64,000 bases of DNA. Source: Triticum aestivum. Its lineage: Eukaryota > Streptophyta > Magnoliopsida > Poales > Poaceae. This document shows positions 22,024 to 33,470 of the stretch, in pieces. Location: the NCBI RefSeq assembly GCF_018294505.1, contig NC_057796.1:195701658-195765657 (forward strand), written 5' to 3'. The stretch's first letter is position 1, and every line of letters starts with the position of its first letter. The notes under the pieces were generated by a model. The model did no database searches. It was not told where the DNA came from and saw only the letters and a program-made list of their open reading frames with translations. The position numbers were made by a program, and so were the translations under genes.

Positions 22024-23696
22024 ATGAGGCTCCGACCAGCGCCACCGCCGTATGTAGATCTTGGACCCGGCTGTGCGGCCAGAAGCGCCCCTGGACCCGA
22101 GGAACCAGTAGAATCTCCGGCGGACAACATCAGCGAACTCCCAGACAACATCCTTGGGGAGATCATCTCCCTTCTCCCCACCTAGGATGGCTGCCGCACA
22201 CAAGTCCTTGCATCTCGGTGGCGCACTCTATTTCACACCACGCCTCTTAATCTCGACTGTTGTCGGCTATTTGTTGATGATGATTCTGAACTTCCCAGAG
22301 CCATCATCTCCTCCCACGAGGGCTCCGTTCAACGCATATGCATCCCGGCATGCTACTTGTTGGACATACCCTACACGGTGGCCGCCTGGCTGACATCCCG
22401 TCAATTCGATAAACTCCAGCAGTTTGAGTTCTACCATTACTACAACGATAGGTTACCACCAATAGCTGCATCTGTGCCCTCACCACCGATGCCCATGTCA
22501 TGGTTTTCCTCCTCTCTCCACACCGCCACCTTGACCCCGTGCCATCTAGCAGAAAATCTGGTACAAATGCTTCGACTGCCACTGCTGAAAATACTTGCGC
22601 TTGTGTTGGTTCATCTATCGGAGGCCTCACTGCACAACATCATCCACTCCAGCTGCCCTGCACTTGAGTGTTTGGTGCTTGTTTTTGGAGCAGGAATCAA
22701 TATCCCTTGTCTCAAAATAAAGTTGCATCACCTTGTAACCATTGGAATTAGTTTTCACGGACAGGAGCTCATCATCGAAGATGCCCCTTCACTTCAAAGG
22801 TTGGTCCTTGATTGTTGTTATAAACCTCAGCAAATAACTGTGGTCTCTGCGCCTAAACTGGAGACCTTGGGTGCAATTCGTGATCCGTTTAAATGGTTCG
22901 AGATGGTGTTTGCCTCCACACCTATTGAGGTACTATATATTATTCACGTACACTTTTGTAATATGCATTTTTCATTTGTGCGCATAAGTTAAGTATCATC
23001 TTGGAGTACACTTTCAGTGCTAATATTATGTTCTGTGCTCAATGAAGCGCTTATCCATCCTATCAACGGTGGTGGATTCTGTCAAGACCTTATATATATC
23101 AATATGTGGTGTTTTGATCTCAACATCATTATTGCCTTGCTGCGATGCTTTCCATGTCTGGAGAATTTGTATGTAAAGGTGATGATTTCACGCACATTGA
23201 AAGCCCATATATAATGTACTATAGTTAATCATTCAGCTATCACTCTTTCAACATAATATTTTTTAGACATTAACTGTTTTCAATCTTCATCTCTATTTAG
23301 GCAACAACACATGGAGAAAAAGGTATAACCAATCGATGGTTGATGAAGCATGGGGATTTTCTCAGATCTCATGACATTTGTTTGAAGACAATAACGCTGG
23401 AAGGATATTCATCCAACAGTGCAAACATTAGCCTTGTCAAATTCTTCATGTTGAATGCGAGGGCACTATTGTCCGTGAGGATTAAGTTTTTCAACAAGAA
23501 ATTACTCACGGCTGCAAGTGTTGAAGAGCATAAAAAGAAGTTTCAGGTGGACCTAAGGGCTTCTGATCGTGTTCGGCTTCTATTTACAACAGCTTGTGGT
23601 CATCATGGAGCAGTAAAATTATTGTACTGGGATCTTGATTTTATGGATCAGACTGATCCATTTGATTGTAAGTGCCAAAAACTTTGGTTGAGTTAG
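22024..23696 (+). pseudogene. F-box / LRR / FBD protein pseudogene
   Basis: From the ATG at 22024 the frame reads an F-box, ISELPDNILGEIISLLPT, then a TAG at 22183-22185 where the family has a charged residue. It stays in frame (VLASRWRTLFHTTPLNLDC) to leucine-rich repeats (LHHLVTIGISFHGQELIIEDAPSL in part). Exon 1 ends at a GAG/GTACTA donor (22929). Exon 2 (to GTAAAG/GTGATG, 23178) has a frame change before FDLNIIIALLRCFPCLENL. Exon 3 starts after TATTTAG (23300) and runs through the FBD region (LEGYSSNSANISLVKFFMLN, VRIKFF) to a stop at 23694-23696. F-box proteins recruit substrates to SCF ubiquitin ligases; grasses have hundreds. One nonsense and one frameshift make this copy a pseudogene. 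Confidence 0.85.
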
Positions 23697-24096
23697 ATGT
23701 CATTGTCCTGTTCAATCCGGGTTATGTGTAAACCTGATGAATTAATCCTCGTGCTTTTGTACCTTTTGTAAGCTCGAGTTAGACATTGTTGCCCTTTTCA
23801 ACTAGGGTTTGACCCACATTTTCTTTCATACTGGGCCAATGGCTTGCCATTTCTTTAATTAAGACATAAATATTATAAGCATTCACAACATAGGGAAAGA
23901 ACCTCACTCTCGCAGGATCCTTGAGATCTTTGTTCATTACAGAACCGCAAGTTCTTAGCGCCCACCAGCACCCACAAACTTATTTTCAGCTAGCACACCA
24001 AATCGGCTGTAATTCTTAATAAGAAAAGCTACATGGTAGAGACAGATTTGTATTTGTCATTTGGGACCCCCAAGGAAAAAGCCTATCCAGGGCGGT
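23697..24096. other. 3' region of the F-box pseudogene, no further gene
   Basis: The phrase TTGTACCTTTTGTAAGCTCGAGTTAGACATTG resembles the sequence just before it (GAGTTAGATGTCATTGTCC at 23689), so a diverged duplication of about 80 bp is possible. No domain recognised. Confidence 0.4.
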
Positions 24097-24470
24097 GCCG
24101 ACTCGGCAGTAAACATTGAGAAACCTAGTTTTAAAATTACTGTAAATCCAAAACTCGCCTCAAAATCATGAAACTTGGCATGGTGTTATGACATAGCACC
24201 AACATGCTGTGGTAAACATTTGGGACAAGTTTTGGTACAAACTTCTTACAAACCGGAGCTTCTCTCAAAAAGGCTCATGGTTCCGAGAGGGACCTTGTCA
24301 CCTATGTGTGCGAAACGACATACGTTGTCTCTTCCCGCCTTGATTTATTTTACAGAGGCAAGATGCAACTATAGTAATATGAAATTATTCACGGTTCATT
24401 TTGCCTTTTTATACATTGAGTTTTCTAGGCATTTTGGAACATACTTTGGTGTGTGCAAAGGTCATGTGTG
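24097..24470. repeat. Dispersed copy of the 500-bp repeat
   Basis: Carries AACATTGAGAAACCTAG, ATCATGAAACTTGGCATG, ACCAACATGCTGTGGTAAA, ACTTCTTACAAACCGGAGC and GAGTTTTCTAGGCATTTT in the same order and orientation as the array at 7872-9690. It is more diverged. Confidence 0.8.
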
Positions 24471-24568
24471 TACTAGCCACATATGTAATTGGATGTTCAA
24501 TCTGTTTATGGAATCAAGTCCTTATAAGTTAATTATAAGTACATATGCTATTGTTCTGTGTGCAATGA

Positions 24569-25541
24569 TGATACGTCCATTTTGCATCATGTTTTCTTAC
24601 TGTTATTTATAATGTTTTTATCCATAATAATGCTTTTTGGAGTAATTCTAATGCCTTTTCTCATAATTTGCAAGGAACACACCAAGAGGGAGAATTCCGG
24701 TAGCTGGAAATCTGGACCTGGAAAAGCTACGTCAGGCCACCTATTCTGCACAACTCTAAATCAGCTGAAACTTCACGGAGATTTTTTATGGATTATTTAA
24801 GAAATACTGGAGCCAATAAACACCATAGGGGGGCCACCAGGTGGGCACAACCCACCTGGGCGCGCCAGGCCCCCCGGGCGGGCCCTGGTGGGTTGTGGCC
24901 TCCTCGGCCCACCTCGGGTGCCCATCTTCTGGTATATAAGTCATTTTGACCTAGAAAAAAAATAAGGAGGAGACTTTCGGGACGGAGCGCCGCCGTCTCG
25001 AGGCGGAACTTGGGCAGGAGCACTTTTGCCCTTCGGTGGAGCGATTCCGCCGGGGGAACTTCCCTCCCGGAGGGGGAAATCATCGTCATCATCATCACCA
25101 ACAACTCTCCCATCTTGGGGAGGGCAATCTCCATCAACATCTTCAACAGCACCATCTCCTCTCAAACCCTAGTTTATCTCTTGTGTTCAATCTTGTTACC
25201 GGAACTATAGATTGGTGCTTGTGGGTGACTAGTAGTGTTGATTACATCTTGTAGTTGATCACTATATGGTTTATTTGGTGGAAGATTATATGTTCAGATC
25301 CATTAGGCTATTTAATACTCCTCTGATCATGAACATGTTTATCATTTGTGAGTAGTTACTTTTGTTCTTGAGGTCACGGGAGAAATCATGTTGCAAGTAA
25401 TCATGTGAACTTGATATGTGTTTGATATTTTGATAGTATGTATGTTGTTATTCCCTTAGGGGTGTCATGTGAACGTCGACTACATGAAACTTCACCATAT
25501 TTGGGCCTAAGGGAGTGCATTGTTGAGGAGCAATTAGATGG
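24569..25541 (+). repeat. 5' LTR of the Sabrina-like element, first part
   Basis: 973 bp up to the target-site copy GATGG at 25537-25541. It contains a GC-rich foldback (about 24838-24900) and a TGGTATATAAGT TATA box at about 24931-24942, about 35 bp beyond it. Confidence 0.85.
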
Positions 25542-26021
25542 TGAGGGAGTCCTGGACTAAGGGGTCCTCGGGCGTCCGGCCTGTTATCCGTTGGGCCGGA
25601 CTGATGGGCTATGAAGACATGAAGACCGAAGACTATACCCGTGTCCGGATTGGACTCTACTTGGCGTGGAAGGCAATCTAGGCGACCGATTATGAAGATT
25701 CCCTCCTATGTAACCGACCCCATGTAACCCTAGATCTCTCCGGTGTCTATATAAACCGGAGAGCATAGTCCGGATAGGACAGATTCATTACCATATACTC
25801 ATAGGCTAGACTTCTAGGGTTTAGCCATTACGATCTCGTGGTAGATCAACTCTTGTAACACTCATATTCATCAAGATCAATCAAGCAGGAAGTAGGGTAT
25901 TACCTCCATAGAGAGGGCCAGAACCTGGGTAAACATCGTGTCCCCCATCTCCTGTTACCATCGATCCTAGACGCACAGTTCAGGACCCCCTACCCGAGAT
26001 CCGCCGGTTTTGACACCAACA
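25542..26021 (+). repeat. 5' LTR of the pol-less element
   Basis: 480 bp. A GTGTCTATATAAACCGGAG TATA box lies at about 25743-25761. It is followed directly by TTGGTGCTTTCATTGAGAG, the probable primer site; I could not assign the tRNA. Confidence 0.9.
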
Positions 26022-26056
26022 TTGGTGCTTTCATTGAGAGTTCCACTGTGCCGTCG

Positions 26057-28691
26057 ATGAAAGGTTTGATGGCCCCTTCAATCATCAGTAATGACGTGGT
26101 CCAGGGAGAAATCTTCCTCCCCGGACAGATCTTTGTATTCGGCGGCTTCGTACTGCGGGCCAACTCGCTCGGCCATCTGGAGCACAGCGATAGCTACGCC
26201 CCTGGCCATCAGGTCAGATTCGGAAGCCTGAACTACGTCACGGACATCCATGGAGACTTGACCTTCGATGGATTCGAGACCGCGGCAACCGCTCCCCTTT
26301 GCCCCGATGAACATGGCTTAAACCTGTCATCGGGCCGCATCCAGGAGATAGCTCCTGTAACCACTCTAGCCTTAGATCCGGAGCAGACCAAGCCGTCCGA
26401 AGATGGGAAACTCAACCCCATCACGGGGGCTACCAATTCGGCAGCGTTGGAGCCGCATGCAGATTCCACTTCGTACGATACTTGCATCAACGGAACCCCG
26501 GACTTGTTTCCGGTATCGAGTTCCGAACCCTGCGAGCCCGCGGATACCGAACTCGATCGGCTATCGATCTTCAAGTTCAGCGCCGTGAATATCTTCCAAC
26601 ACTCGCCCATGGGTGACCTACTAATCTCGCTAAAAAACCTATCCCTGGCAGACGGTTCGTGGCCGAACTATGTTCGGTTCGACCTTACGGCGGATGATGG
26701 AGAATTTGGCTTCCCACCCGCCACCCACTTCATAGCCACCGTTGAAGACCCAACCAACACGCCTGACCCCTGCCCCGAAGACATCGACGGTCTGGAAGAC
26801 GATGAGGGGCAAAGCCAGAGCTTACTGTCCGCTAGACACGGGGTAACCACTTCCTGGTATGACGTGTGTATGGTAGACACACCCAACGACGATCTCGATG
26901 ATGACAAGGAGGATCCAGTCGAGGATAAGCCTCCTGGTACACAGTCCGAACACCGGCGCCCCCGGCGCCACCCTCAGTCACGTCACTCAAAGGAAAACAA
27001 TACTAGCATCGGAGGTGGTAATACTCCCGGACAACGAAGACCCTGTTGAGACAGGATCCGAACAGGAGGACCAGGAAAGCGGGCAGGATAGCCCTGATGA
27101 ATAGGCCACATATGGAGGCTCGGAGGATAGTAATTATCTTCCACTCTCTGAGGAAGAAGAGAGCCTCGGCAACGAGGGATTCATCGTGCCTGAGGAACCT
27201 CTAGAACAGGAGCGCTTTAAATGCCGGCTCATAGCCACTGCAAGGAGCCTAAGGAGGAAGCAGCTGCAGCTCCAAGTAAGCCAAGATTTGCTCAACGATA
27301 GATGGACCAAGGTCCTGGCCGTCGAAGAATACGGCCTTAGCATCCCAGACAAAAGCCACCACAACAGTAGGTGGCTCCCTCAATACGATGGCAAGGCTTT
27401 GGAGCCCACCTCACCATCGAATAAGCCGGTAGGCCGGCCACAGTTCGGTCCGGGCAAAGCAGCAGCCCCAGCAGAGCACCATACCAACCCATCCGGCCGT
27501 CCAAGCAAGAATAAAGAAGCTTGGGGGAACACTCGCGAAATCCAACAAGACCCGGAGGGTCGAATAGGACACGCAACATCGATACACAGATCGCGGAGAC
27601 ATGCCCCGGCCAGTAATAACGGTTATCTATTCGGACACAACAGACCCGAGCACGCTCGGTCCGAAAATCGTAAGCGGAGTCCGCCGGAGGTGCTTCACAG
27701 TGTGGCCCAACATAGAGGAGACACACACCCTCTTTGCTTCACCAACGAGGTAATGGAGCATGAATTTCCAGACGGGTTTAAACCCATCAACATCGAATCA
27801 TACGATGGAACAACAGATCCCGCAGTATGGATCGAGGACTTCCTCCTCCATATCCACTTGGCTTGCGGAGACGACCTTCATGCCATTAAATACCTGCCTC
27901 TCAAGCTTAAGGGGCCAGCACAGTACTGGCTAAACAGTTTGCCAGAAAATTCTATTGGCAGCTGGGGAGATCTGGAAGACGCCTTTCGTGACAACTTCCA
28001 AGGAACATATGTCCGGCCACCAGTTACCGATAACTTAAGTCATATTGTCCAGCAGCCCGGCTAGTCAGCAAGGGAACTCTGGACTAGGTTCTTAGTCAAA
28101 AAGAACCAAATTATCGACTGTCCGGACGCGGAAGCCTTAGCGGCCTTCAAACATAGCGTCCGGGATGAATGGCTAGCACGTCACCTCGGCCAGGAAGGAC
28201 CTAAATCCATGACAGCCCTTACCGCCCTAATGACTCGCTTTTGTGCGGGAGAAGACAACTGGCTCGCTCGTAAAAGCAATAACGCCAGCGACCCGGGCAC
28301 TTCCGAAATCCGAGACGGCAACGGCAAGCCACGATTAAACGAACACAACAGTCGCAGCAATAATGAAAGATTACGCGACACAGCGGTCAACGCCGGATTT
28401 CACAATCCGAAGCCCGGTCAACGGAAGAAGCCATTTAAGGCCAAACAGGACGGACCATCCGCCCTTGACAGGATATTGGACCGACCTTGTCAGATTCACG
28501 GCCACCCGGATAAGCCAGCTAATCATACCAACAGAAACTGTTGGGTCTTTAAGCAGGTAGGCAAGCTTAATGCCGAACACAATGGGAGGAGGCCAGCAGG
28601 CGATAAAGACGACGGAGCGGCCCGCCAGCCGAACACCATGGGCCAGAAACAGTTCCCCTCCGAAGTTCGACCACTCCCAGAACGGAAATAG
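26057..28691 (+). pseudogene. Gag-type polyprotein of the pol-less element
   Basis: The ATG at 26057 (MKGLMAPSIISNDVVQGEIF) opens a long acidic N-terminal region. A frame change occurs between about 26950 and 27010, TAG stops fall at 27102-27104 and 28062-28064, and otherwise the frame is open to 28691. The Gag core reads HEFPDGFKPINIESYDGTTD, AVWIEDFLLHIHLACGDDL, KYLPLKLKGPAQYWLNSLP and SWGDLEDAFRDNFQGTYVRP, with DCPDAEALAAFKHSV after the stop. A zinc-finger-like CQIHGHPDKPANHTNRNC closes it. The N-terminal extension of more than 300 residues before the core is unusual for Gag and specific to this family as far as I can tell. Confidence 0.8.
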
Positions 28692-29503
28692 CAGTTCGGC
28701 TTCCGCCACTCACCCGCTATACCGGCAGGATTCACACCACGCGTACATCACTACGCGCTCAAAATACCATGGGCACCGGCAGAAGCACAATACGGGCAAC
28801 CCTGCGAACATTCCCGTAACGTTTTTTATCTATTTTCCATATTTTTCTTTATTATCCCTTAAAAACAGGTGACCATCAGGACAACGTCTAAATCGGACTC
28901 TATCGGAGTTTGGATCCGCACACTCACCTAAGGGGCCACTTCCGTTAAGGATTCCCCTCCCCGAGGACGGGCGGCGTAGACGTGCGACAGGAGGTCCAAA
29001 ACAGCTTTTTTGTAGACCGCACTCTTTATTTTGAGCCTATACTATGCCTGTTTCCTCCGTTCCCAACCCCGAGCATGTCAAATAGCCGGGTTGTGCTTTT
29101 TCCCTTCTTTTTATATATGTATTTATCATTGGCTTGTTGCTCCACTCCTAGTAAACTTCATCTGAACTAATCTTCTATACTCTTTTTACAATGAGTACGG
29201 CTGTAACGGCGGTGTTATAAGGCGCACCTCGGCTTAACCGGCCAGGCGCTCGGTATGGGAACAAATGAGTCGCCAATAAAAGTCCGAACAACTCTATAGT
29301 GTACTTCGGCGTCGCAAGTTTGGCCTTATATGCATCAGCTTCGAATCATTGTCTTTGGTCAATAGTTGGGTTGCCCGGCTCCTGTGCTTGCTACCCTAAA
29401 TTCCGCTCTATCGGCTATGGTAGTAATGGGAGAGCTATTGCGATTGTGCTCTGGCTTTGACCGGATGAGCACCTCAGTAGAGAAAGCCGAAAACTGACTG
29501 TCA
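28692..29503. other. Untranslated internal region of the pol-less element
   Basis: No reading frame with recognisable domains between the end of Gag and the CACTA insertion. Several CCG-rich phrases typical of the family occur. This is where pol would be expected in an autonomous relative. Confidence 0.6.
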
Positions 29504-29820
29504 CACTACTAGAAAAAGGCTTACTAGTGGCGCACCAGTTTTGCCTACTAATGGCGCACTACTGGTGCGCCAGTAGCATCACGCCACTAGTAATTTTTAC
29601 TAATGGCGCACCGCTGGTGCACCATTAGTATCTGGTACTCTAATGGCGCACCGGGCAGTGCGCCATTAGTATAGGCCCCGGTGCGCCATTAGTATGCCTC
29701 CCAGTGGGCATGTACTTTGCCATACTAATGGCGCACTGCTGGGTGATGCGCCATTAGTATCCTTTGGCATACTAATGGCGCACGTTTGGGTGATGCGCCA
29801 TTAGTATGTATATTAGGGAT
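29504..29820. repeat. Left TIR and subterminal repeats of the CACTA element
   Basis: After the TIR there are at least ten ACTAATGGCGCAC / GTGCGCCATTAGT words arranged as adjoining inverted pairs around short variable loops. Each pair could fold into a hairpin. Confidence 0.9.
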
Positions 29821-30190
29821 TTTTTTTCTTTTCTGATATTTGCACAGATTACAAAATATATTATTGGACAGAATATAAACAGCACCACACAGCAACAGCA
29901 GATTCATCGAATACAATAGAAGATTAGTCTCCGAATACAATTCATCATATTAGTCTCCGAAATCAAAAGACCGAACAAAGATAGAACATTACAAGTCTCG
30001 AGACCGCGAGTAGCGAGTTTGTCGAAATTAATACTAATCCTAACAAGTCCTACTAATCATCATCATACAACTTCTACTCGTTATTAATAACAAGTCATAC
30101 GATCATCATCCTGATAGTCATCGAACCAACCCTACTTAATTGTTCTTAGCACATGATCATCAGTATTAGGCAGGACCTAAAATACCCTAT

Positions 30191-31389
30191 TTAAGGTAAA
30201 ATAGCATAAAACAATATAGACCCTGACTCTCCATTATGGAGAATGGAGATCATCCTGTCTCCAATTCTTGCGCGGCGCTTCCTTTTGCTTCCAAGAACCT
30301 CCTTACGACTGTCCATACATTTTTTCCATTCTCTGATTAGCATGTCTCCACTTCTTCTAGAAATCCGGTATGGACAGTTGAGATTTGTAGGATGACCTGG
30401 ATATAAGTTCAAAACTTGAAGGCTGCCATTCTGATACATCAAATGAGGCACACAATCCTCTGGGATTCTCTGTTGAAAAACATAGTAATAACTTCATAGT
30501 TAGCAATGATGTACTAGTTTTAGAAGTATGCAAAAGATGCACGGATGTCGTAATAGTAAAAAATCTTACCAGGGTATCTCCATGGTAGTTACCGTAGTTC
30601 AACACGTGCACTAGTGGCACGTATTGACCATAATGTTGAGGAGTTTGATTGTAGATATTGTAATTCTCAAGATCAGTACAAAATCCGACCAGATGATTTT
30701 TCTCCTGATAAGTTAACTCGGAGCCATCGGTGTAGTGGGTTTTGTCTACCATTTTCCGCACATTTTTTGAACAATCAAAATAAGCTGTCAATGGAAATAA
30801 GTTGTCAACTATTTTGAAATAAACAATATAGATTAGTTAATAATTAACTATGTTTGAGAAACTCACATAGCGGTAGAACTGGAGGCGTATCAACAAGGAC
30901 CCAAATGTCCATATTGTCTTGGTCGATGCCAGGATCACCAAGATCCATGGTGACAAGCATACCCTCATCAAAACCATACATCTTGCAAAATGCTTCCCAA
31001 TTTTTGCAACCAAAATGGGTTACGCTCTCAGCATTATATAGATTTACTTCAAAATCCACATCATGATGTGTCCTTAGGTGAATTTTCTTTGTTTCAAAAT
31101 TTTCATGATCTTCAAAATCCATCCTCTCCAAGACATAGCGTCTTGCATGGCATGGGATAAACTATACTCGAATTGTAAAAGATGAAATTACACGTTGAAA
31201 TAGTTGAAGTCATGCTTAATTATGCAAAAAACACTTGTCGTCGTTGCGTACCGTTTCAACTTCGAAGGTCTCCTCGAGCTTAATGCTGAAGCGCCGATCA
31301 TCGTCCAGGTGAGGCCTGTCGCACAGACCTCGACCGTCGTGGCACCAGTCGCACTCCCCCGGGAGACTTTCGTCGTCCGATGACGACAT
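30191..31389 (-). CDS. Four-exon CACTA cargo gene, 308-aa protein with B3-like folds
   Basis: Exons on the minus strand: 31389-31252, 31161-30867, 30784-30570 and 30469-30191. All have GT donors and AG acceptors, in phase, giving an uninterrupted 308-codon protein ending in TAA. Residues 1-46: an acidic start and a Cys/His cluster (CDWCHDGRGLCDRPH, 13-27) that could bind zinc. Residues 70-136: a beta-rich segment with KNWEAFCKMYGFDEGMLVTM. Residues 196-308: VPLVHVLNY, LRIPEDCVPHL, LQVLNLYPGHPTNLNC, IREWKKC, then a basic KRKRRARIGDR patch (278-288) and ILFYAILP. Two segments share the B3 order: an iP-x-x-F-like start, W-x-x-C/F, a gly-asp/glu turn, then a hydrophobic strand. Nuclear DNA binding is inferred, not shown. 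Similar genes are common in Triticeae CACTA elements as far as I recall. Intact splice sites and frame suggest recent selection or recent origin. Confidence 0.75.
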
Positions 31390-33022
31390 TTCCTATGTTC
31401 ATAATTCAAAACTACATCATCTCTGTTGGGTCCAATAAGATAATCCACAGTGTGGTGAAAACACGCCCATCCAAATAGAATATGTGGTATGGGCTTTTTT
31501 AGTAGGTCATCCTACCAGATTAGGGTTTATCGATGACGAGCAACTGACATTAGTAATAACTATGAGTAGATATCACACTTCTATATGAATAACACAAGAG
31601 GCAGTTGATCCTACTTAATTAAGTACTAAGATACCCCGGCCCATGCATTAGTCGGAAGTGCCCCATATGTCCTATTTTTAGCAAAGTCATGCTAAAATTC
31701 ACGGAAAATTTCAGCATGACCTTTGCTGAAAATAGGACATATGGAGTACCCGAATTTGCCGGAACGGAAGTTAATCGACATTCCGGCAAACTCAAGGGCC
31801 TCTCGGGGTACCTGCAAAATCATCACGACACGATGGTCGCAGACAAAACCCAGCAAACTAGCAATTGATGGATCAACACGTAAAACATGTCCAATAAGAG
31901 CATATAATTCAACAACTCCACTGAAAATGAGAGCTGAAAGATGCAGGGAGCACAAACAGCTCAGAAAAAGGATGCAGGGAGCACAAAGAGCTACACTCTG
32001 AATCTTTTATCTATTTATACCTGTAAATTAGCACTCCGATGCTGGCCTTGACAAATGATCCCACTATGTTGTTTGCTGGAATCTGCAAAATGATCCCACT
32101 ATGTTGACAAATGATCCCACTATGTTGTTATACTTGAGAACACTGTAACAAAATCAAAACCACAATAAACAGTGGTCAAATACAGAAGAAGGAACAATTT
32201 ATTTGTACTGTAAAAAAGGTTAGAGAGAAAAGTTAATGAGGATGAGTCACATAAACCAATTCAGATCACTCCCTCCCCAACACTGGCAATGCTCACTAGA
32301 TCTTTATAAACCTGGGTACTTGTTTGGGATAAAAATAATAGAAGGGATTTCAGGAAGGAGTTCAAAACATATAACATTGGAGGGTTAGATTCAATTTAAC
32401 CTCTTGTACCTCCTGTACATGTGTGAATTAAGGAGTAGCAAGCACAGGAACAGCAAAATTCAGAGATGACAGAAAATCAAGGCACAAATTACACAGAACC
32501 ATGAAGCTAAAATATAACTATTTAAATCAAGGCACTGTTAGAAAAGACAACATAGTTCAGTAAAGTCATGAACATAAATACTGCAGAATTTAGAGACCAC
32601 TTAGTACTGTAAATTCAGTTAGCAACAAGACAGAGAAATTGCACTTAGATTTCAAAGAAAAATATGACTACTCCACACTGTAAATCATCAACATTGACAC
32701 TGTAATAACTGTATACTCCACACTGTAAATAGACAGAACATTTTTTTGCCACAACTTGAATCTGCAGATTATCACGAGGAGTGAAGCAATTTTGATTTAC
32801 AAACATAGTTACTCCTACTACTTATCTGCGGTTGCCCAGATCATAATTGCATCATGCTTGCTTATCTGAGACTAATACAAAAAGAGAAGAGCAGTTTTAA
32901 ACAGAGCAGAAGAAGTACTAGTGCAGGAACGAATGTAAGGTTCAGAAAATCCATCACAGGAGCAAGAAGAAGAACAACAGTTTTACTAGCTTGCATGAAC
33001 AAGTGGAGCAAATTGCTCAGAG
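31390..33022. other. Promoter side of the cargo gene and AT-rich CACTA interior
   Basis: No coding exons recognised. The phrase AATGATCCCACTATGTTG recurs three times at about 32051-32125, and CTGTAAAT / CACTGTAA words recur at 32620-32730. The presumed promoter of the minus-strand cargo gene lies here. Confidence 0.5.
31663..31744. repeat. Hairpin upstream of the CACTA cargo gene
   Basis: The arms CCATATGTCCTATTTTTAGC...CATGCT and AGCATG...GCTGAAAATAGGACATATGG are inverse with few mismatches, separated by a loop of roughly 20 bases. It lies about 275-355 bp upstream of the minus-strand ATG at 31389, in the presumed promoter or 5' UTR. If transcribed it could form a stem of 30 or more base pairs. 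Confidence 0.85.
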
Positions 33023-33064
33023 GTGCTGCTGGAGATGCTGTCGGGGCGGCGGGCGCTGGACAAG
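33023..33064 (+). pseudogene. Captured receptor-like kinase fragment
   Basis: The 14 codons read VLLEMLSGRRALDK, the subdomain IX signature of plant receptor-like cytoplasmic kinases (subfamily VII: VLLE-(M/L)-L-(S/T)-GRRA-(L/V)-DK). After this the sequence turns into simple G-rich repeats. It is too short to work. It is best read as a host gene piece captured by the CACTA element, but a chance match cannot be excluded at this length. Confidence 0.45.
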
Positions 33065-33094
33065 GAGGAAGGAGGAAGGAGGAGAGGTACCTGG

Positions 33095-33470
33095 GCGGGC
33101 GCGGCCGGTCGCCGGAGGGGTCGGGGTCGGGGTTGGGGTCGGGGTCGGCGGCGGCGGCGGCGTCGAAGGGATGGCTCGAGGGCGTCCGAGCTCGTCCGGG
33201 TCCTCGTAGTCGAAGAGGAAGACGGCGGCGGTCCTCCTGGGCGCCTCGGTTGGTCGTGGGGAGGCCGGCGGCCACGTGCTTCGCGGGGCGGCGCGGGGGA
33301 GCTACAGTTGTGGAGGGCGCGGGGGCGGCGGCGCGGGGGAGCTGCAGTGGTGGGGGGCACGGGGGCGCGGGGGCGACGGGGGTGGAGTCCGGCGGGGGTC
33401 GGGGCGGCGGCGTCGTGGGTCAGGTGAGCGCGCGGGTGGACTAGCGAGGGAGAGGGGAGGAATTAGCTAA
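33095..33470. repeat. GC-rich simple-sequence region
   Basis: (GGGGTC)n-like and GGCGGC runs. All open frames here are low-complexity and not called as genes. Confidence 0.8.

Noticed and set aside
25584..25766. 60-codon ORF occurring twice (also 38743-38925)
   Set aside because: It is an antisense reading of the two 480-bp LTRs, not a gene.
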